A program made the position numbers and the translations under genes. Shown one piece after another: positions 33,006 to 45,365 of a DNA stretch of 64,000 bases (its first letter is position 1; every line of letters begins with the position of its first letter). Below the pieces are notes generated by a model, which was not told where the DNA came from, ran no database searches, and was given only the letters and a program-made list of their open reading frames with translations. Origin of the DNA: Linanthus parryae (lineage: Eukaryota; Streptophyta; Magnoliopsida; Ericales; Polemoniaceae); contig JALGPY010000003.1 of assembly GCA_023055425.1 (NCBI GenBank), positions 54,793,891-54,857,890 of the forward strand. The letters run 5' to 3'.

Positions 33006-33654
33006 ACTTCAGTTTGAATTTTGAAATTCAAGATCTATGCAAAGGAAGACGAACAGTTCTGGTATCAATTTCAAAAATCAGGGAGTTGCAAGATCTCATA
33101 TTGTTGAAGGATTAAAGCAAAAGTAGGTTCAAAGATCAAAGCCTCTTCACAAATTTCATGGGTTTACAGATTCAACGCAGTTCAAGGCAAACACTGGTAT
33201 CTTAAATCAAAATTAAACGAGGCCAACCTTGTTTTCTTGAAGCCTGCTTGGATATGCACAGTTGAAGAATACGATTTGCAGTTCTGAACTGGTGATTGAT
33301 TATCTGGATCTGCTCTCGAAGATCTACGGGTACCATTCACTTTAAGAGAAAGAAGTGATGCTTTGCAATAATGGGAGATACAAAGTATTTATCCAAAACA
33401 ATGAAGGGTTGCGTCCTTTCGGTAGTCGAATCGCAACCGTCACCGTCGAATCGCGCAATCACAGGACAAGCTGACGTCACGCCTAAAACCCTAAAGGCCA
33501 GACGGCACGACTCTAGGGGTTTTAGGTCATAATGACACGCACGGGGGCTGAACTTACCCGTATTTGAATTGGTGCGTGGCGGCGACGCATATATTGTTTT
33601 CCGCGCATGGAAGTCTATACAGCTATGAGTCTTCACGCGCAGAAAGGGGGCTAA
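33006..33654. other. Tat region between the antisense start and the 3' LTR, with polypurine tract
   Basis: There is no sense coding content. It holds the likely promoter and 5' leader of the antisense gene. It ends in AGAAAGGGGG (33641-33650) four bases before the 3' LTR, the polypurine tract for plus-strand DNA synthesis. Confidence 0.75.
33385..33392 (-). promoter_or_regulatory. Candidate TATA box for the antisense gene
   Basis: On the minus strand this reads ATAAATAC in GGATAAATACTTTG, about 420 bases ahead of ATG 32966 and between that ATG and the 3' LTR. It is the best TATA-like string in the 640 bp interval. Weak evidence; the 3' LTR or another site could drive transcription instead. 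Confidence 0.3.
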
Positions 33655-34281
33655 TGTAGATACTGCTTTCTGAGCTGACAGATCTTGGCCACGTGGCAGC
33701 CATCCAGCACACCATATTGTTCTCCACACACACTGGATCACCAGCCGAGCTGATCCATGTGGGGGCTGCGAGACAGAGCCCTCGCATACCACTGCACGGG
33801 ACTTGTAGGGACTTTGTGGTTTGGAGGCTAGAGTAAGCCCTGTCGCGTGCGAGCCAAGCCCGCACGCGACCTTTAGTAACTGTTTTGAGAGATTTATGGC
33901 ACGAGCTCCATAAACCCGGTCAATCCGGTCAAACCCGGTCAACCTCGTAACGGTTCCGGTATTCGCGCACCACGTGCTGTAACGGTCCCTATATACTCGG
34001 ACGAACGTGCCGTTATGGTTAAGCTAATTAAGCCGCCATCAATGGGCGCATTAACCACACTACAACGGTCATGTTCTTCAGTATATATAGGTCGTCAACC
34101 TTTCCATACAAAGGAGAACACACTGGCCATACGCGGAAGCTCTGCCAAACCTCTGTCTCTCTCTCAGACATTGCTACTGCCTTACTCTCTCCCTACACAC
34201 AACCCCTCTCTTCCTGTGCGATCCCTGATCCACTACATACGGTGTACACGGAGGTCTCCCCGCCGGAATCTCTTGTGCACA
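33655..34281 (+). repeat. 3' LTR of the Tat element (627 bp)
   Basis: TGTAGATACTGC...TTGTGCACA, nearly identical to 19348-19974 (three substitutions seen). Followed by the target duplication ACAGC (34282-34286). Confidence 0.97.
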
Positions 34282-34584
34282 ACAGCTTATCGTTCTATTC
34301 TGTTAAACAGTTTTATCAGAAACTGGATAACCAAACAGTCATAGCACTGTTATCTTTCTGGATTTTGTTGTTGTTGTGTTTCAATGTTGTTGCAGGGTTG
34401 TTAAACGTGCAGGAGCAATCTCAACAAACTCCAACGGATATCCACTTAGAGGTGTTTGAATTTCAGTTGAAAACAGAAAGAGGATTTGTAGGAACCGAGA
34501 TCCTAAAATCTCTCAATCAGTTGCAGTTGTGGATAAAAGAGACAAGTTTGAATTTTGAAAGCAGAGAGAGGCTTGCAGAATACT
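34282..34584 (+). repeat. 3' LTR of the SIRE-like element, second part (truncated)
   Basis: It resumes with the duplicated ACAGC (34282-34286), then TTATCGTTCTATTCTG. This joins exactly to the sequence before the Tat insertion and matches 10130-10440 of the 5' LTR. It stops at GCAGAATACTCA (34584), after which LINE sequence follows. About 670 bases of LTR end are missing. Confidence 0.92.
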
Positions 34585-35359
34585 CAGTGCACGACATCGG
34601 ACAAAACAACTTTCGGCAGTGTTAGGGTTAAATCTAGAAAGATTCCGGCAAGAATTGAAGAACGATAGGTATACATCAACCAAGAAGGTGATAATGGAGC
34701 TATATCAACTAAAGGAGGACCTTAATGGTCTTCTTAGAATGTGGTCACTAAGGTGATAATCGCAATCTGACTGGCTCAAATACGGCGATCAGAACACTGG
34801 AGTTTTTTTCACCAGAAAGCCATGATCCAGAGCGCAAAAAAACTTTCAAGGAATTGAAGATGGAGACTGTGTGCGGGCTACAAACTTAGATCGGGTCACT
34901 GAGGTACTTGAATAACACTTTTCTTCGCTCTTTATTTCCTCTAACCCAAATATGTTTGATATGGATTCTATTTTTAGGACCAAGGATAGTGGAATATCAG
35001 TATAAGATAGGGGTGTCATGGAGAAACGGTTTATGGCACAAGCAATCAAAAACGACTTTATTTCAGATGGCCGGGACAAAGCACCCGGATGGGATGGTTT
35101 CAATGCAGGCGTATTTAATGTATATTGGCACATTGTTGGTGATGAAGTATCAAAGTCCGTCTTGAATATACTCAATAATGGTGCAAGTTTAGAAGAGTAC
35201 AACATAGCTCTCATAAATTTAATTACGAAGACGAGACAGCCAAGAAAAGCTAGTGAATACCGCCTGATCAGCCTGTGTTTTTTCTTGTACAAGATTGTGG
35301 CCAAAACTGCGGCGAATAGATTGATAAAACTCTTACAAGAGCTACTATATGACAAAAAG
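34585..35359 (+). pseudogene. L1-type LINE, piece 2: linker and first part of reverse transcriptase
   Basis: Broken frames read SDWLKYGDQNTGVFF, then a region matching the block before RT in plant L1 elements. From 35018 follow KAPGWDGFNAGVFNVYWHIV, then LNILNNG and RKASEYRLISLCFFLYKI (RT motifs 1-3 of L1). The resulting frame is in order after piece 1 but lacks about 200 residues (rest of endonuclease). Those were lost together with the end of the SIRE 3' LTR. It stops at 35359, where the Angela-like element inserts. Confidence 0.85.
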
Positions 35360-36870
35360 TGTTGGAATTGTGCCATAGAGGCAATCAGTTTATTTTGAAA
35401 AATATATGGATTTACTAATCATTATGTTACCGATATGGAGATATGTTAACATGAATGCAGTCCTTAGAATATAAATGTTATATTATTAAATATCCCTAGT
35501 CGATTATATTGATTAACAGGACAATCAACTATAGACTAGTATGAAGTTGGATAGATATGGAGATATCACGATCCAACACATGGGTATGCTTTAAGAGTAA
35601 TGGCATACTGGATTGACCCACAACGATAAGGCTACATACAAGTTATGTAAAGTCACAAGTGATTCTCGTAGTGACAACGGTATTGTCATCCTTAAACTTG
35701 AAGTCACTAGATCCTCTAGTTGTGGAATATTTTGTTTTGACATCAAACGCGACACCGTAACTGGGTAGTAAGAAAGGCGCTAGTCAGGCACAATAAGGAA
35801 GGAAACTTATAGATGGTAATGACTTAGATAGAATTTGTCCATCCCACATAACGGGATCAAATACCCATGGGCCACACGAGGGATGGTGCTTATGGAATAT
35901 TTGGCCAGACTCAAATAAATCAATATAGGATATTGATGATATATGCTTGGATAAGACTATTCCCAGGATCGAGAAACTATAGATTGAATATATGAGTGTG
36001 ACTTGTATGTATCGTGTCCAATCCGGATATAGAGACAAAGGGATGAGACAATACTTGCACAAGGTTTGTCAAAGTGATGACTATTCCTATTTAGCTGGGA
36101 TGTGTTGCTAGATACCTCTCCATGTTAGTAAATTGTTACTACCAACTCCATATGGATCAAACTAGACTTGGAAATTAATTAATATGATTAATTAAATCGA
36201 AGGATCAAAACGCAACCACTTGCAAACTTAGTTGGACTAATTTGCAAGGTGGACTATTCCATGTATAGACATGATTAGGATTTGCTAAGGTGGAATAATA
36301 TATGTATAGACATGATTAGGATATGTAGGTCGATTAATCCATGTATAGACATGATTAAGACTAGTTTGCAACTAATCCATGTAAGGACATGATTTGGAGA
36401 GGGGCTAATATGTAGTTAACAAGGAGATGTTGTACTATATCTATGAGCGCTCCTAGCTTATTCTATAAAAGAGTGTCATAATTGTTATAACACTAGGAGA
36501 TAAAAATCAAGGAGAGAGAGCAAGACAAGTTCTAGGCCAAATCCTAGACCTCATCCGCACCTCTACCACTCGGCCAAAGAGGAAGAGGTCGAACCTCCTC
36601 TTTGGTCTCAGTTGTGTGATCCTTAATCTTCCTTGTTTCACCGGATGCTAGAACACGGTGTGGAAGAATCTAGATCTTGATCCTAGGATTGGACTAACCA
36701 TAGAGACGTGAATACTTTTTCACGAGTGAAGTCATCACAGGAGACAAACAAGGTAAATCGTTACTTGAACCTTTACTATCATTATGATGTCTCTTCCTGT
36801 GATCCTTGGTGGGTCTTGTGCAGATCTTATTTGTTTAATTCCGCTGCATAATCTGTTACAAAACCCAACA
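35360..36870 (+). repeat. 5' LTR of the Angela-like element (1511 bp)
   Basis: TG...CA ends as above. It contains four ~50-57 bp imperfect tandem copies of the phrase CATGTATAGACATGATTAGG between about 36255 and 36400, also present in the 3' LTR (about 42375-42515). Confidence 0.9.
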
Positions 36871-36871
36871 G

Positions 36872-36883
36872 TGGTATCAGAGC
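36872..36883 (+). other. Primer binding site, initiator Met-tRNA type
   Basis: TGGTATCAGAGC one base after the 5' LTR, as in other copia elements. Confidence 0.92.
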
Positions 36884-39084
36884 CACAGGTCCTAGAGCAT
36901 AATGTAGTTTATGTGTTATGATTATGTCTATTTTACACTTTAAATTGTTGTTTATCACGTAAAACGGACAAATCAAGCATATTGATGCAATTTGTAAATA
37001 ATCAAACCAAATAAGATCTAATATTACAGGGGATGTAAGGATTAGTGAGTTTGGATCACATAGGATGTGAAAAGTTTGGATCTAGAAAGCTTGCTATTTT
37101 TTAGGGTTCATAGATATTCTTATTGGCTTGGGAATATCATAGTTTAGAGGTCATATCCATATGAAATTTAATTTATGTTTGTGGTTGTTTATTTTATTGT
37201 CTTATTATTTATTGTTGGTGTATGGATGATGCCTGCAAAATTGATAATAAGATAATTAACAAATCGGATCTTTTATTTGTGAGTTTTCCCAATTCAAAAT
37301 AAGTAGATTAGTTGATATGGATCAACAAAACAAATAAAATTGAAAATGAAAAATCCATCAATTTAAATATTGTGTTTTGCCTTCTCGTTACTTAAACACT
37401 CATCATGATCATGATTATCAAGCTCGTGCGTGCCAAAGCAATGCGGCTTAGTTTGTCATGATTGTGTTGCGATGGCACAATGAAGTAATGTGCAATTGTT
37501 TAAGTAAGAGGTTGGACGCAACTAGGTGATTTTAATAAGATTAAAAGCCTAGAAGCAACCAATTGGGATCATCCATGGGATGGATAAATCATGAGTTATT
37601 TGCCCAATTGAACCAATAATTGAACCAAGAATTGCATGGGGATGCAATTGGAATTGTTCCTATCTAAATAACCAATTTCGGGTGACTTACCAAAGCAAGC
37701 TCCAAATAAGTAAAAAATGGATCTTGGCCCACTAGAAAATATAATGATATTTTCCGTATTAATATTGAGGGTTATTAATCCGAGAAAAATAGTAAGAGCT
37801 ATGTTTAATAATTTAAGTCCTTATTAAATATAGTACAACGTCACAATACTTTGCATAAACTTTTTGTGTTGAATACCCATGACATTAAACAAACAAAACG
37901 CGACTTTATGTCCTTAAGAAGGACAAGCTGTCTGAAATCTATTTTCTAGAATGGTAATAAATTGAGAATAGTTTTCAAATAAAAGAAAAATGTTGTACTT
38001 CGTAGAACATAAAGTTCTCTTCCCACCGACTACCAAAACACACTAAAACCTAAAGGAATGAACATAAAAGAATGGTTCACTGGATGTAACTTGCCCCATG
38101 TTAGCTGCCATGAACTCTGAAATTTGGAAGCAAGATGAGAAATATGGAGGCGTATGATATGATCATACGTTACAAGAAGCCCTTTTAAAGAGCGAGCTAG
38201 ACATCAAAGATTTGAAGTGTTGCTCCACTTTGCACTCTCTTGCTTAGCCCTCTTCATGATCAGGATGGAATGAGTTTCGTCTTGCCAAAGCAAGGCGACT
38301 TGATTCATCGAGATATGACGCGACGAGACAAGCTAGTAATGTGTGACTGCTGAACCAAGAGGTCATACACAACTAAGCTAATTCAATATGATTGAAGGGT
38401 TAGGGAATGAGTGTTATTTATGAGATAGATAAAGAATAAAATTTATTCGCCCAAATGGACCAAGAATTGCATTGGATGCAATTATAGTGTTGTTCAGAGG
38501 TGATTTACTCAATATGATTAAGAACCGCAAAACAAAAGGGGCTAAAGGAAAAACTTGTTAATGGTTAACATCATGTGTAAGGGCAAAAGGTTTGCTCCGA
38601 CCCCATGAGTATAAAGCAACCTTATTGCTAAAACCAATTTGCCTTAAAATCTCATAGGTGGTGTAGAGGAAGAGAGACTACCCAAAGTACCTTGAAGGAA
38701 ACAATAAAGGAATTATAAATTCCAATTTAGGTATTTTTGTTATATAAGTCAATGTGTCTATCCCACCATCATGAGTATATGATACTAGATGAGGATTTCA
38801 CGTTTAAGGAAATGGGGTGAATCTCAAGAGATGTAGACAATTGGATAAGGAAGAAATAAATCTACACGTGGGGCAATGAAGCAAGGGATTGCTGAATTAG
38901 CCGTAGGGAATTATCTCTACTTTTTTGAAATTGTTCATGAATTAGACACAAGTGAATATGTCCTTGCTATGAGTAGGAGCATTATCATAGTTTCTTGTTT
39001 GGACAAGAAAGACTCTCTATCATAATAAAGGACAAATATTATTCCATTTATTCAGATATGCATTATTGTAATGCAATTTTGTGA
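36884..39084 (+). other. Angela-like leader with a diverged internal duplication; gag not recognisable
   Basis: There is no open gag frame and no zinc knuckle. Two related segments occur, about 37385-37740 and 38225-38530. Both have GCCAAAGCAA, a TAATGTG-A-TG phrase, and CCAAGAATTGCAT followed by GATGCAAT. The second is shorter and diverged. Gag seems deleted or beyond recognition, so this copy may have been non-autonomous before it decayed. Confidence 0.55.
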
Positions 39085-41448
39085 AATGGATTGTATATCC
39101 TTGATCATGATAATTTCATCTATAGCATTAATACCAAGAGGTTTGCATATAATGATATGAACTTAACTTATCTTTGGCATTGTTGTTTAGGCAACATAAA
39201 TGAGAGACGCATATCTAAGCTTCATATGGATGAATTTCTGAACTCCTTTGATTTTGAATCATATGGGACATGTGAGACTTATTTATTAGGAAAAATTATG
39301 ATCTTTTTGGAATCATACATATTGATGTATGTTGGCCGCTAAACATAAATGGGCTAAATGTGGTTTTCAGTACTTCATCATATTTACTTATGGGATCAGA
39401 GAAATATCACTTTGTGTATCTTATGAAGAAATAAATCATAATCATTTGAATTGTTCAAAGAATTCAAGAATGGAGTAAATAACCAGCTTGGAAAAAGTAC
39501 CATGACTCTACGATTGGATCGTGGAGGACAATACTTAAGCCAATAGTTTGAGCATCTAAGGAAGTATGGGATGTGATCCCAACTCACTCTACCTAGAACA
39601 CCATTATGGAATGGTGTGTCGGAGAAGAGATACCGGACCTTGTTGGACACGGTTCGGTCCATGATGTGTCAAACAGAACTTCCAGTTTATTTTTAGGGGT
39701 CATGTTCTAATTACAACAAATTTCTCCCTTAACCTTATTCCATCTAAATTAATTATGAAAAAAACCATAAGAGGTATGGACTAGGAAGTTTCCTAGTATG
39801 TCATTCATAAGGAATTTAGGTTATGAAGTTTATGTAAATAATTTACAGATAAACTTGGACCAAAGTCGGATAAATGCACTATGTGAAATATCCTAAGGAA
39901 ACAAAGGATATCATTTCTATAATCCAATCGAGAACAGGTTGTTTTTTGCTCGAACCACTGTGTTTCTAGATAGAGATTGTTTCTAAAAGAAACAGTGTGG
40001 GGGGGGGGACAGTAGAACTTGAAGGAGTTCAAGAACCACAACCGAACATTGATCTGTTTGATGGAACATGAGCATGATCACAAGGGGTTGTGGAGCAACC
40101 TACTCAGGTAACACAAGAACCTCGTAGGTTATATATGTCAAAGGGCTAGAGAAATATGGATTTTTTTATAGCACGTTGATGTGTTGCTCATGGAGATGAG
40201 CTTAGAACCTATGAGATGGCCACATGTGGGGTCATACTCTCAGAAATGGCTTGGAGCCATGAGATACGAAATGGAATTCATATATGCCAACAAAGTATGG
40301 ACTTTGGTGGAACCACCTGAAAGATTAAGACCCACAGGGTGCAAGCGGGTTATGAGAAAACCAACATGGTTGGTAATATGATTAATTTTAAGGGGATGAT
40401 TGGTTTCTAAAGGTTTCATATGAGTTCATAGTATAGACTATGACGAAATCTTTTCTCCAGTTGTGATGCTTAAATCCATTCGCATCTTGCTTGTAGCATT
40501 CTTTCTACAGATTAATTCAAGCTTCTCGAAGCTGGATTCTTCGAATTAATGATGCAATCAAAGAAGTTTGGTTCCATAAAAATTGAAGATAAAGCTTGTG
40601 TTTACAAGAAGGTTAGTGGGAACACGGTTATATTTCTGGTCTTGTATGTGGAGACATACTAATCATTGGAATAAGGTCTCTACTATGCAACCTTGTAAAT
40701 ATTGGCTAGAGAATTGATTTTCAATGAAAGACTTAGGCAAAACAATCTATAAAGATCTATGGAGTTAAATCAAGATAGTTGTTCAGCTTGAGTCATGGTA
40801 AATATATTGACAAGGTGTTGAAATGTTTCAACATGCAAGAATATGGATTCTTACCCATGTCACATGGAATTAGTCTTTGGAAAAACTAATTGTCTTTCCA
40901 ATTAGATTGAGAAAAGATCGTATGAATGAGATTCACCAGATAAGCTATGATATGTACTAGGCCAGACATGTCATATGAGCATGACATGGAGATACCAATC
41001 ATATCCAGGTGAGAGTCACTGGATAATTATCAATATTATCCTTAAGTACTTGAGAAGAACTAAAGGACGAATTCTTGATAAATGGAGGATAGGAAGAGTT
41101 TACTATAAGGGGTTACCGTGATACGAACTTTCAATCTAACAAAGAAAATTTCAGATTATTTTCAAGTTTTATGTTTTGCACTAGTGGGAGGGACAGTGAG
41201 CTGGAAAGGGTACAGGCAAGATTCAGTTGCCGATTCTATCACAGAGGACTAAGTATATTAATGCATAAGATGCACTTACTCAGAATATTCAATCTCAATC
41301 AAATTGTTGATAGAGGAGATGCGAATATTTTCAAAGTACCAGCAAGGTGTCTCGCCTACCATGCCCCTTGCGCAGCGTAAGCATGAAGGGCTGCGCTAGA
41401 TCAATAGGCATATGATGCACAAGATTAACTCTAGTGCAAGTGAGAGAC
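39085..41448 (+). pseudogene. Angela-like pol remnant (integrase, RT, RNase H), heavily broken
   Basis: Gag-pre-integrase/integrase zinc region: LTYLWHCCLGNINERRISKLH then FDFESYGTCETYLLGK (39091-39342). Degenerate integrase core follows to about 39660. RT starts at about 40225 (WLGAMRYEMEFIYANKVWTL). YDEIFSPVVMLKSIRILL lies at about 40438. The catalytic YVDD block near 40645 reads YVETY. RNase H traces follow to about 41400 with many stops. No part is functional. Confidence 0.82.
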
Positions 41449-42994
41449 TGTTGGGATTCTGCCCTAGAGGCAATCAATTTATTGTGACAAATATATGAAT
41501 TTACTAATCATTATGTTATCAATATGGAGATATGTTAACATGAATGAAGTCCTTAGAATATAAATTTTATATTCTTAAATATCCCTAGTCGCCTATATTG
41601 ATTAACATGACAATCAACTATAGACTAGTATGGGGTTGGATATGGAGATATCACGATCCAACACATGGGTATGCATTAAGGATAATGGCATACTAGATTT
41701 ACCCGCAACGAGAAGGCTACATACAGGTAATGTAAAGTCACAAGTGCTTCTCGTAGTGACAACGGTATTGTCACCCTTAGACTTGAAGTCACTGGATCCT
41801 CTAGCTGTGGAATATTGTGTTTTGACATCGTCAAACGCTACACCGTAAATGGGTAGTAATAAAGGCGTTAGTCGGGCACCATAAGCAAGCAAGCTTAGAG
41901 ATGGTAATGAAGTAGATAGAATTTTTCCCTCCCACATAACGGGAGCAAATATCCATGGGCCAATCGAGGGATGGTGATTATAGAATGTCTGGCCAGACTA
42001 AGATAGATCAATATAGGATATTGATGTTATCTTCTTGGATAAGACTATTCCCAGGATCGAGAAACTATGGATTGGATATACGAGTATGTGACTTGTATGT
42101 CTCGTGTCCAATCCGGATATAGAGACAAAGGGATGAGACAATACTTGCACAAGGTTTGTCAAAGCGATGATTATTCCTATTTAGTTGGGTGGCATGGATG
42201 TGTTGCTAGATACCTCTCCATGTTAGTAAATTGTTACTACCAACTAAGTAGGAACCTATGTGATCACACTCCATATGGATCAAACTAGACTTGGGAATTA
42301 ATTAATATAATTAATTAAATCGAAGGATCAGAACGCAACCACTTGCAAACTTAATATGAATAATTTGCAAGGTGAACTAACCCATTTATAGAGATGAATA
42401 GGATTTTCTAAGGTGGACTAATATATGTATATACATGATTAGGATATTCAAGATGAGCTAATCCATGTAAAGACATGATTAGGACTAGTTTGCAACTAAT
42501 CTATGTAAGGACATGATTAGGAGAGGGGATAATATGTAGTTAACAAGGAGTTATTAGACTATATATATGAGCAATCCTAGCTTATTCTCTACAAGAGTGT
42601 CATAATTGTTATAACACTAGGAGAGAAAAAGCAAGGAGAGAGAGAAAGACAAGGTCTAGGCCCAAACCTAGACCCCATCTGCCCGTCTACCCGTCGGCCA
42701 AAGAGGAAGAGGTCGAACCTCTTCTTTGGTCTCCGTTGTGTGATCCTTACTCTTCCTTCTTCCACCGGATGCTAGCACACAACGTGGACGAATCTAGATC
42801 TTGATCCTAGGAGTGCACTAGCCATAGAGACGTGAATACTTTTTCACGAGTGAAGTCATCACAGGAGACAAACAAGGTAAATCGTTATTTGAAATTTCAC
42901 CATCATCATGATGTCTCTTCATGTGATCCTTGGTGGTTCTTGTGCGGATCTTATTTGTTTAATTCCGCTGCGTAATCCGTTACAAAACCCAACA
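41449..42994 (+). repeat. 3' LTR of the Angela-like element (1546 bp)
   Basis: TGTTGGGATTCTGCCCTAG...AAACCCAACA. It aligns throughout with 35360-36870, with substitutions and several indels (for example extra 'ggcatggat' at about 42190 and extra bases at about 42245-42265). Confidence 0.92.
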
Positions 42995-45365
42995 AGAAGC
43001 ACCTTCATTTCGGGGTGGCTTCTTACAGATTACGTCCTAACGGCCCTCGAGGTAATTAATTCACTCAACATGAGAAAGAATCGGAAGAAGCCTATGTAGA
43101 CATAAAATTTGATATGAGTAATACGAAAGATTTCACTGGCGTTTTATCAAGGAATCTCTTACTCATCTTGGGTTCGGTCCCAAATTTTCAGCTCTGGTTT
43201 ACAAATGCATCCCCACACTTAGATACTCTTTTCTTAGAAATGGGGTGCTGGTGCGGAATGTGATCATGCGAGGGGATTAAGACTTGGATGCCCACTATCC
43301 CCCTATCTTTTTCTCATTTGTAGTGAGTTTTTTTCGAGAGTTGTTACAATGGCAGTCAGGGAGTATCCGTAAGAGGGAGTCTCGACGTCAAGGGGAGGAC
43401 CAATGGTCTCCCACCTTTTTAGTTGACGATTCTTTGTTGTTTACATGTGTTAACTTGGAGAACATGGATTGTTTGATTCAAATACTCAACGATTATGGAA
43501 AAGCCTTAGGAAAACAAGTGAACCTCGACAAATCAGCCATGTCCTTCTCATCAGGCGTTCCTACTGAGGTCAATGACTCTCTTCTTGCTGCAACCAGGAG
43601 TGCAGGAGGTAGAAAAGTATGACAAGTATCTCGGACTCCCTACAACCATGAGTCGCAATAAAGCCATAACTTTCAACTCTCTGATTGAAAATTACAACGC
43701 TAAATTGAAAGGAAGGAAAGGGAAGTCACTCTCAATCGCGGGTAAGGAAGTTCTTGTTAAAGATGATGCGCATACCCTTACAACTTATACTATGAGCTAT
43801 TTTTTACTTCCGGACAGTATCTGTGACAAGATGGAGGCTCTCATCTTACAACTTTGGTGGTCTAAGCGCGACAAGGATAGAGACATAAATTGGATTGCTT
43901 GGTACAAGATTAAAGATTCAAGAAGAAATGTTGGGTTGGAGGATTTTAAGAATATGAAGATCTTCAACCAAGTGATGTTAGTAAAACAAGCTTGGAGGAT
44001 TTTGCAAAACCAAACTCGTTGCTGGCTAGAGTCCACAAATCGAAGTACTTTTCATATTCATACTTGTGGAGCTCTGAACTTGGACACGGGCCATCCTTTG
44101 CTTGGCGAAATATCCTACATGAAAAAAATTTGCTGAAAGTAGGAACAAGATGTAGCAAAGGTGATGGTGCATCGGGATCCTTATAAGACCCGTGGATCCC
44201 AAGCCATCATAGGTTCAAAATTATAACGCCAAATCTTTTGTTCGGACCTTTGTAGGTTCATTCATTAACTAGGATCGTACGTGGAATGATGGGATTTTGA
44301 GGAATTATGTATGGGTGGTGGAAGTAAATGCTATTGTGGCCATCCCTCTTTCGACTTCCTCGAGGCCGAATATAATTGTGTAACACTTCGAAAGTAAAGG
44401 AATTTATACTATTAAATCAGGATATTATGTGGCGGTGCAAGCAATCGAATGGGAGAGGTTCAGTGCTTTAGACGAACCGTGGGCTAACTTTTTTGATACT
44501 TTATGGAGAATCAAAGGTCCCATGAAATACTTCACTTCATTTGGTTGTTCTTTCCCCCGACAACAACCAATCTGTTGAGGAGAAACATCCGGGTAAACAA
44601 TGTGTGTGGTCTTTGGGGATCTCAAGGAGAACCCGAGTTTCACCTCCTATCAAAGTGTGCCAGAAAAAGAAAATTCTAGGTGAAAATGGATTTCAACCCC
44701 TTCATCCTGACGATCAATTTGCGTTACAAGTTTTTGGCTAGACAATGTATTATCACAAGCGAGTACTTCAGATAGAAATAGGTTGTGTTTCTTACTTTGT
44801 GAGATATGGAACTTGCGCAATGCTACAATCTTCAAGGGCTCGCCAAAGGATGATATGCAAATATGTAAGGATGCAGAAGCGAGAATTTTGGAGCTTGAAT
44901 GGGTGGATAACGAGAGGATAAACTGTCGTAGCTCGCCCAGGACATACCACCACTAGGTCAGGCCGCCATCTGGTGTTTGAAAAGTTAATTTTGACGGGGC
45001 CTTTGACCCTCTGTTCGCTGCTTCGGGGGATGGAATTATTATTAGAGACAAAAATAGAGTATTAAGCATCGACGCTTAAAGTTGGCGCGCAACTTGCAGC
45101 GATGGTAGGTAGCCGAAGTGTGATTCTTGAAACTCTTTACTAGTATATTTTCCGGCCTTCACTATGCGGAACAATCACTGGCCTTGCGATGTTGCTTAAT
45201 CTTCATAATGAAAGCAATTAAAGTGTTGTTGAAACTCTTGACTCCACCACCAATTTTCTTCTTGAGTATCTCCAATAGATCATGCAAAATGTATTATCAG
45301 CAAATATATAAAGAAGTTGGTGTAATATCGAGGTCCAACACGTTATGCAAATTAACATGAATTTT
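42995..45365 (+). pseudogene. L1-type LINE, piece 3: rest of RT, zinc-knuckle-type region, RNase H
   Basis: RT resumes with GWLLTDYVLTALEVINSLN, then an FxxRxFIKESLTHLGFG-like block. The catalytic motif is FLVDDSLLF (DD at 43425-43430), where most L1 elements have Ala before DD. NYGKALGKQVNLDKSAM and KYLGLPTTMSRNK follow at about 43495-43655. Next is the thumb/zf-RVT-like part (WNRDINWIAWYKI style) to about 44800. RNase H begins VNFDGAFDPL at about 44985 and continues AEQSLALRCCL (about 45165) to about 45365. Frames break repeatedly. A C-terminal RNase H is a known trait of one plant L1 group. Confidence 0.85.

Larger units (their letters stand above)
19348..34281 (+). mobile_element. Tat-type Ty3/gypsy retrotransposon, 14,934 bp, recent insertion
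   Basis: Both LTRs are 627 bp (19348-19974; 33655-34281), with TG...CA ends and a perfect 5 bp target duplication ACAGC (19343-19347; 34282-34286). Inside are a primer site, gag-protease, pol with RT, RNase H, a second archaeal-type RNase H and integrase, a tandem array, an antisense spliced gene and a polypurine tract. A second RNase H plus an antisense ORF between pol and the 3' LTR are known traits of the Tat lineage. Only three LTR differences are visible (~99.5% identity), so insertion was recent. At 1.3e-8 substitutions per site per year, an assumed grass rate, this would be about 0.2 million years. Confidence 0.95.
9659..34584 (+). mobile_element. SIRE-like Ty1/copia retrotransposon, interrupted by a Tat gypsy element and truncated at its 3' end
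   Basis: The order is 5' LTR (9659-11120), Met-tRNA primer site, gag with two zinc knuckles, PR-IN-RT-RH, a further ORF after pol, purine tract, 3' LTR. Large LTRs plus an extra ORF between RNase H and the 3' LTR are the hallmarks of the SIRE/Maximus lineage. The 3' LTR is split by the Tat element at 19347/34287 and stops at 34584, short of ~670 bases present in the 5' LTR. Flanking LINE sequence resumes immediately but lacks the rest of the endonuclease, so a deletion removed the LTR end together with adjacent LINE DNA. The LTR parts that can be compared differ at a few per cent by eye. Confidence 0.9.
35360..42994 (+). mobile_element. Angela-like Ty1/copia retrotransposon, decayed
   Basis: LTRs at 35360-36870 and 41449-42994, beginning TGTTGG(A/G)ATT-TGCC(A/C)TAGAGGCAAT and ending AAACCCAACA. 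That start is the one I know from Angela/BARE elements. A Met-tRNA primer site follows the 5' LTR and a purine tract (GTGAGAGAC) precedes the 3' LTR. The flanking bases AAAAG (35355-35359) and AGAAG (42995-42999) match at four of five positions, a worn target duplication. LINE RT sequence continues on the far side, which confirms the insertion site. The LTRs differ by many substitutions and indels, so the insertion is old. Confidence 0.9.
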
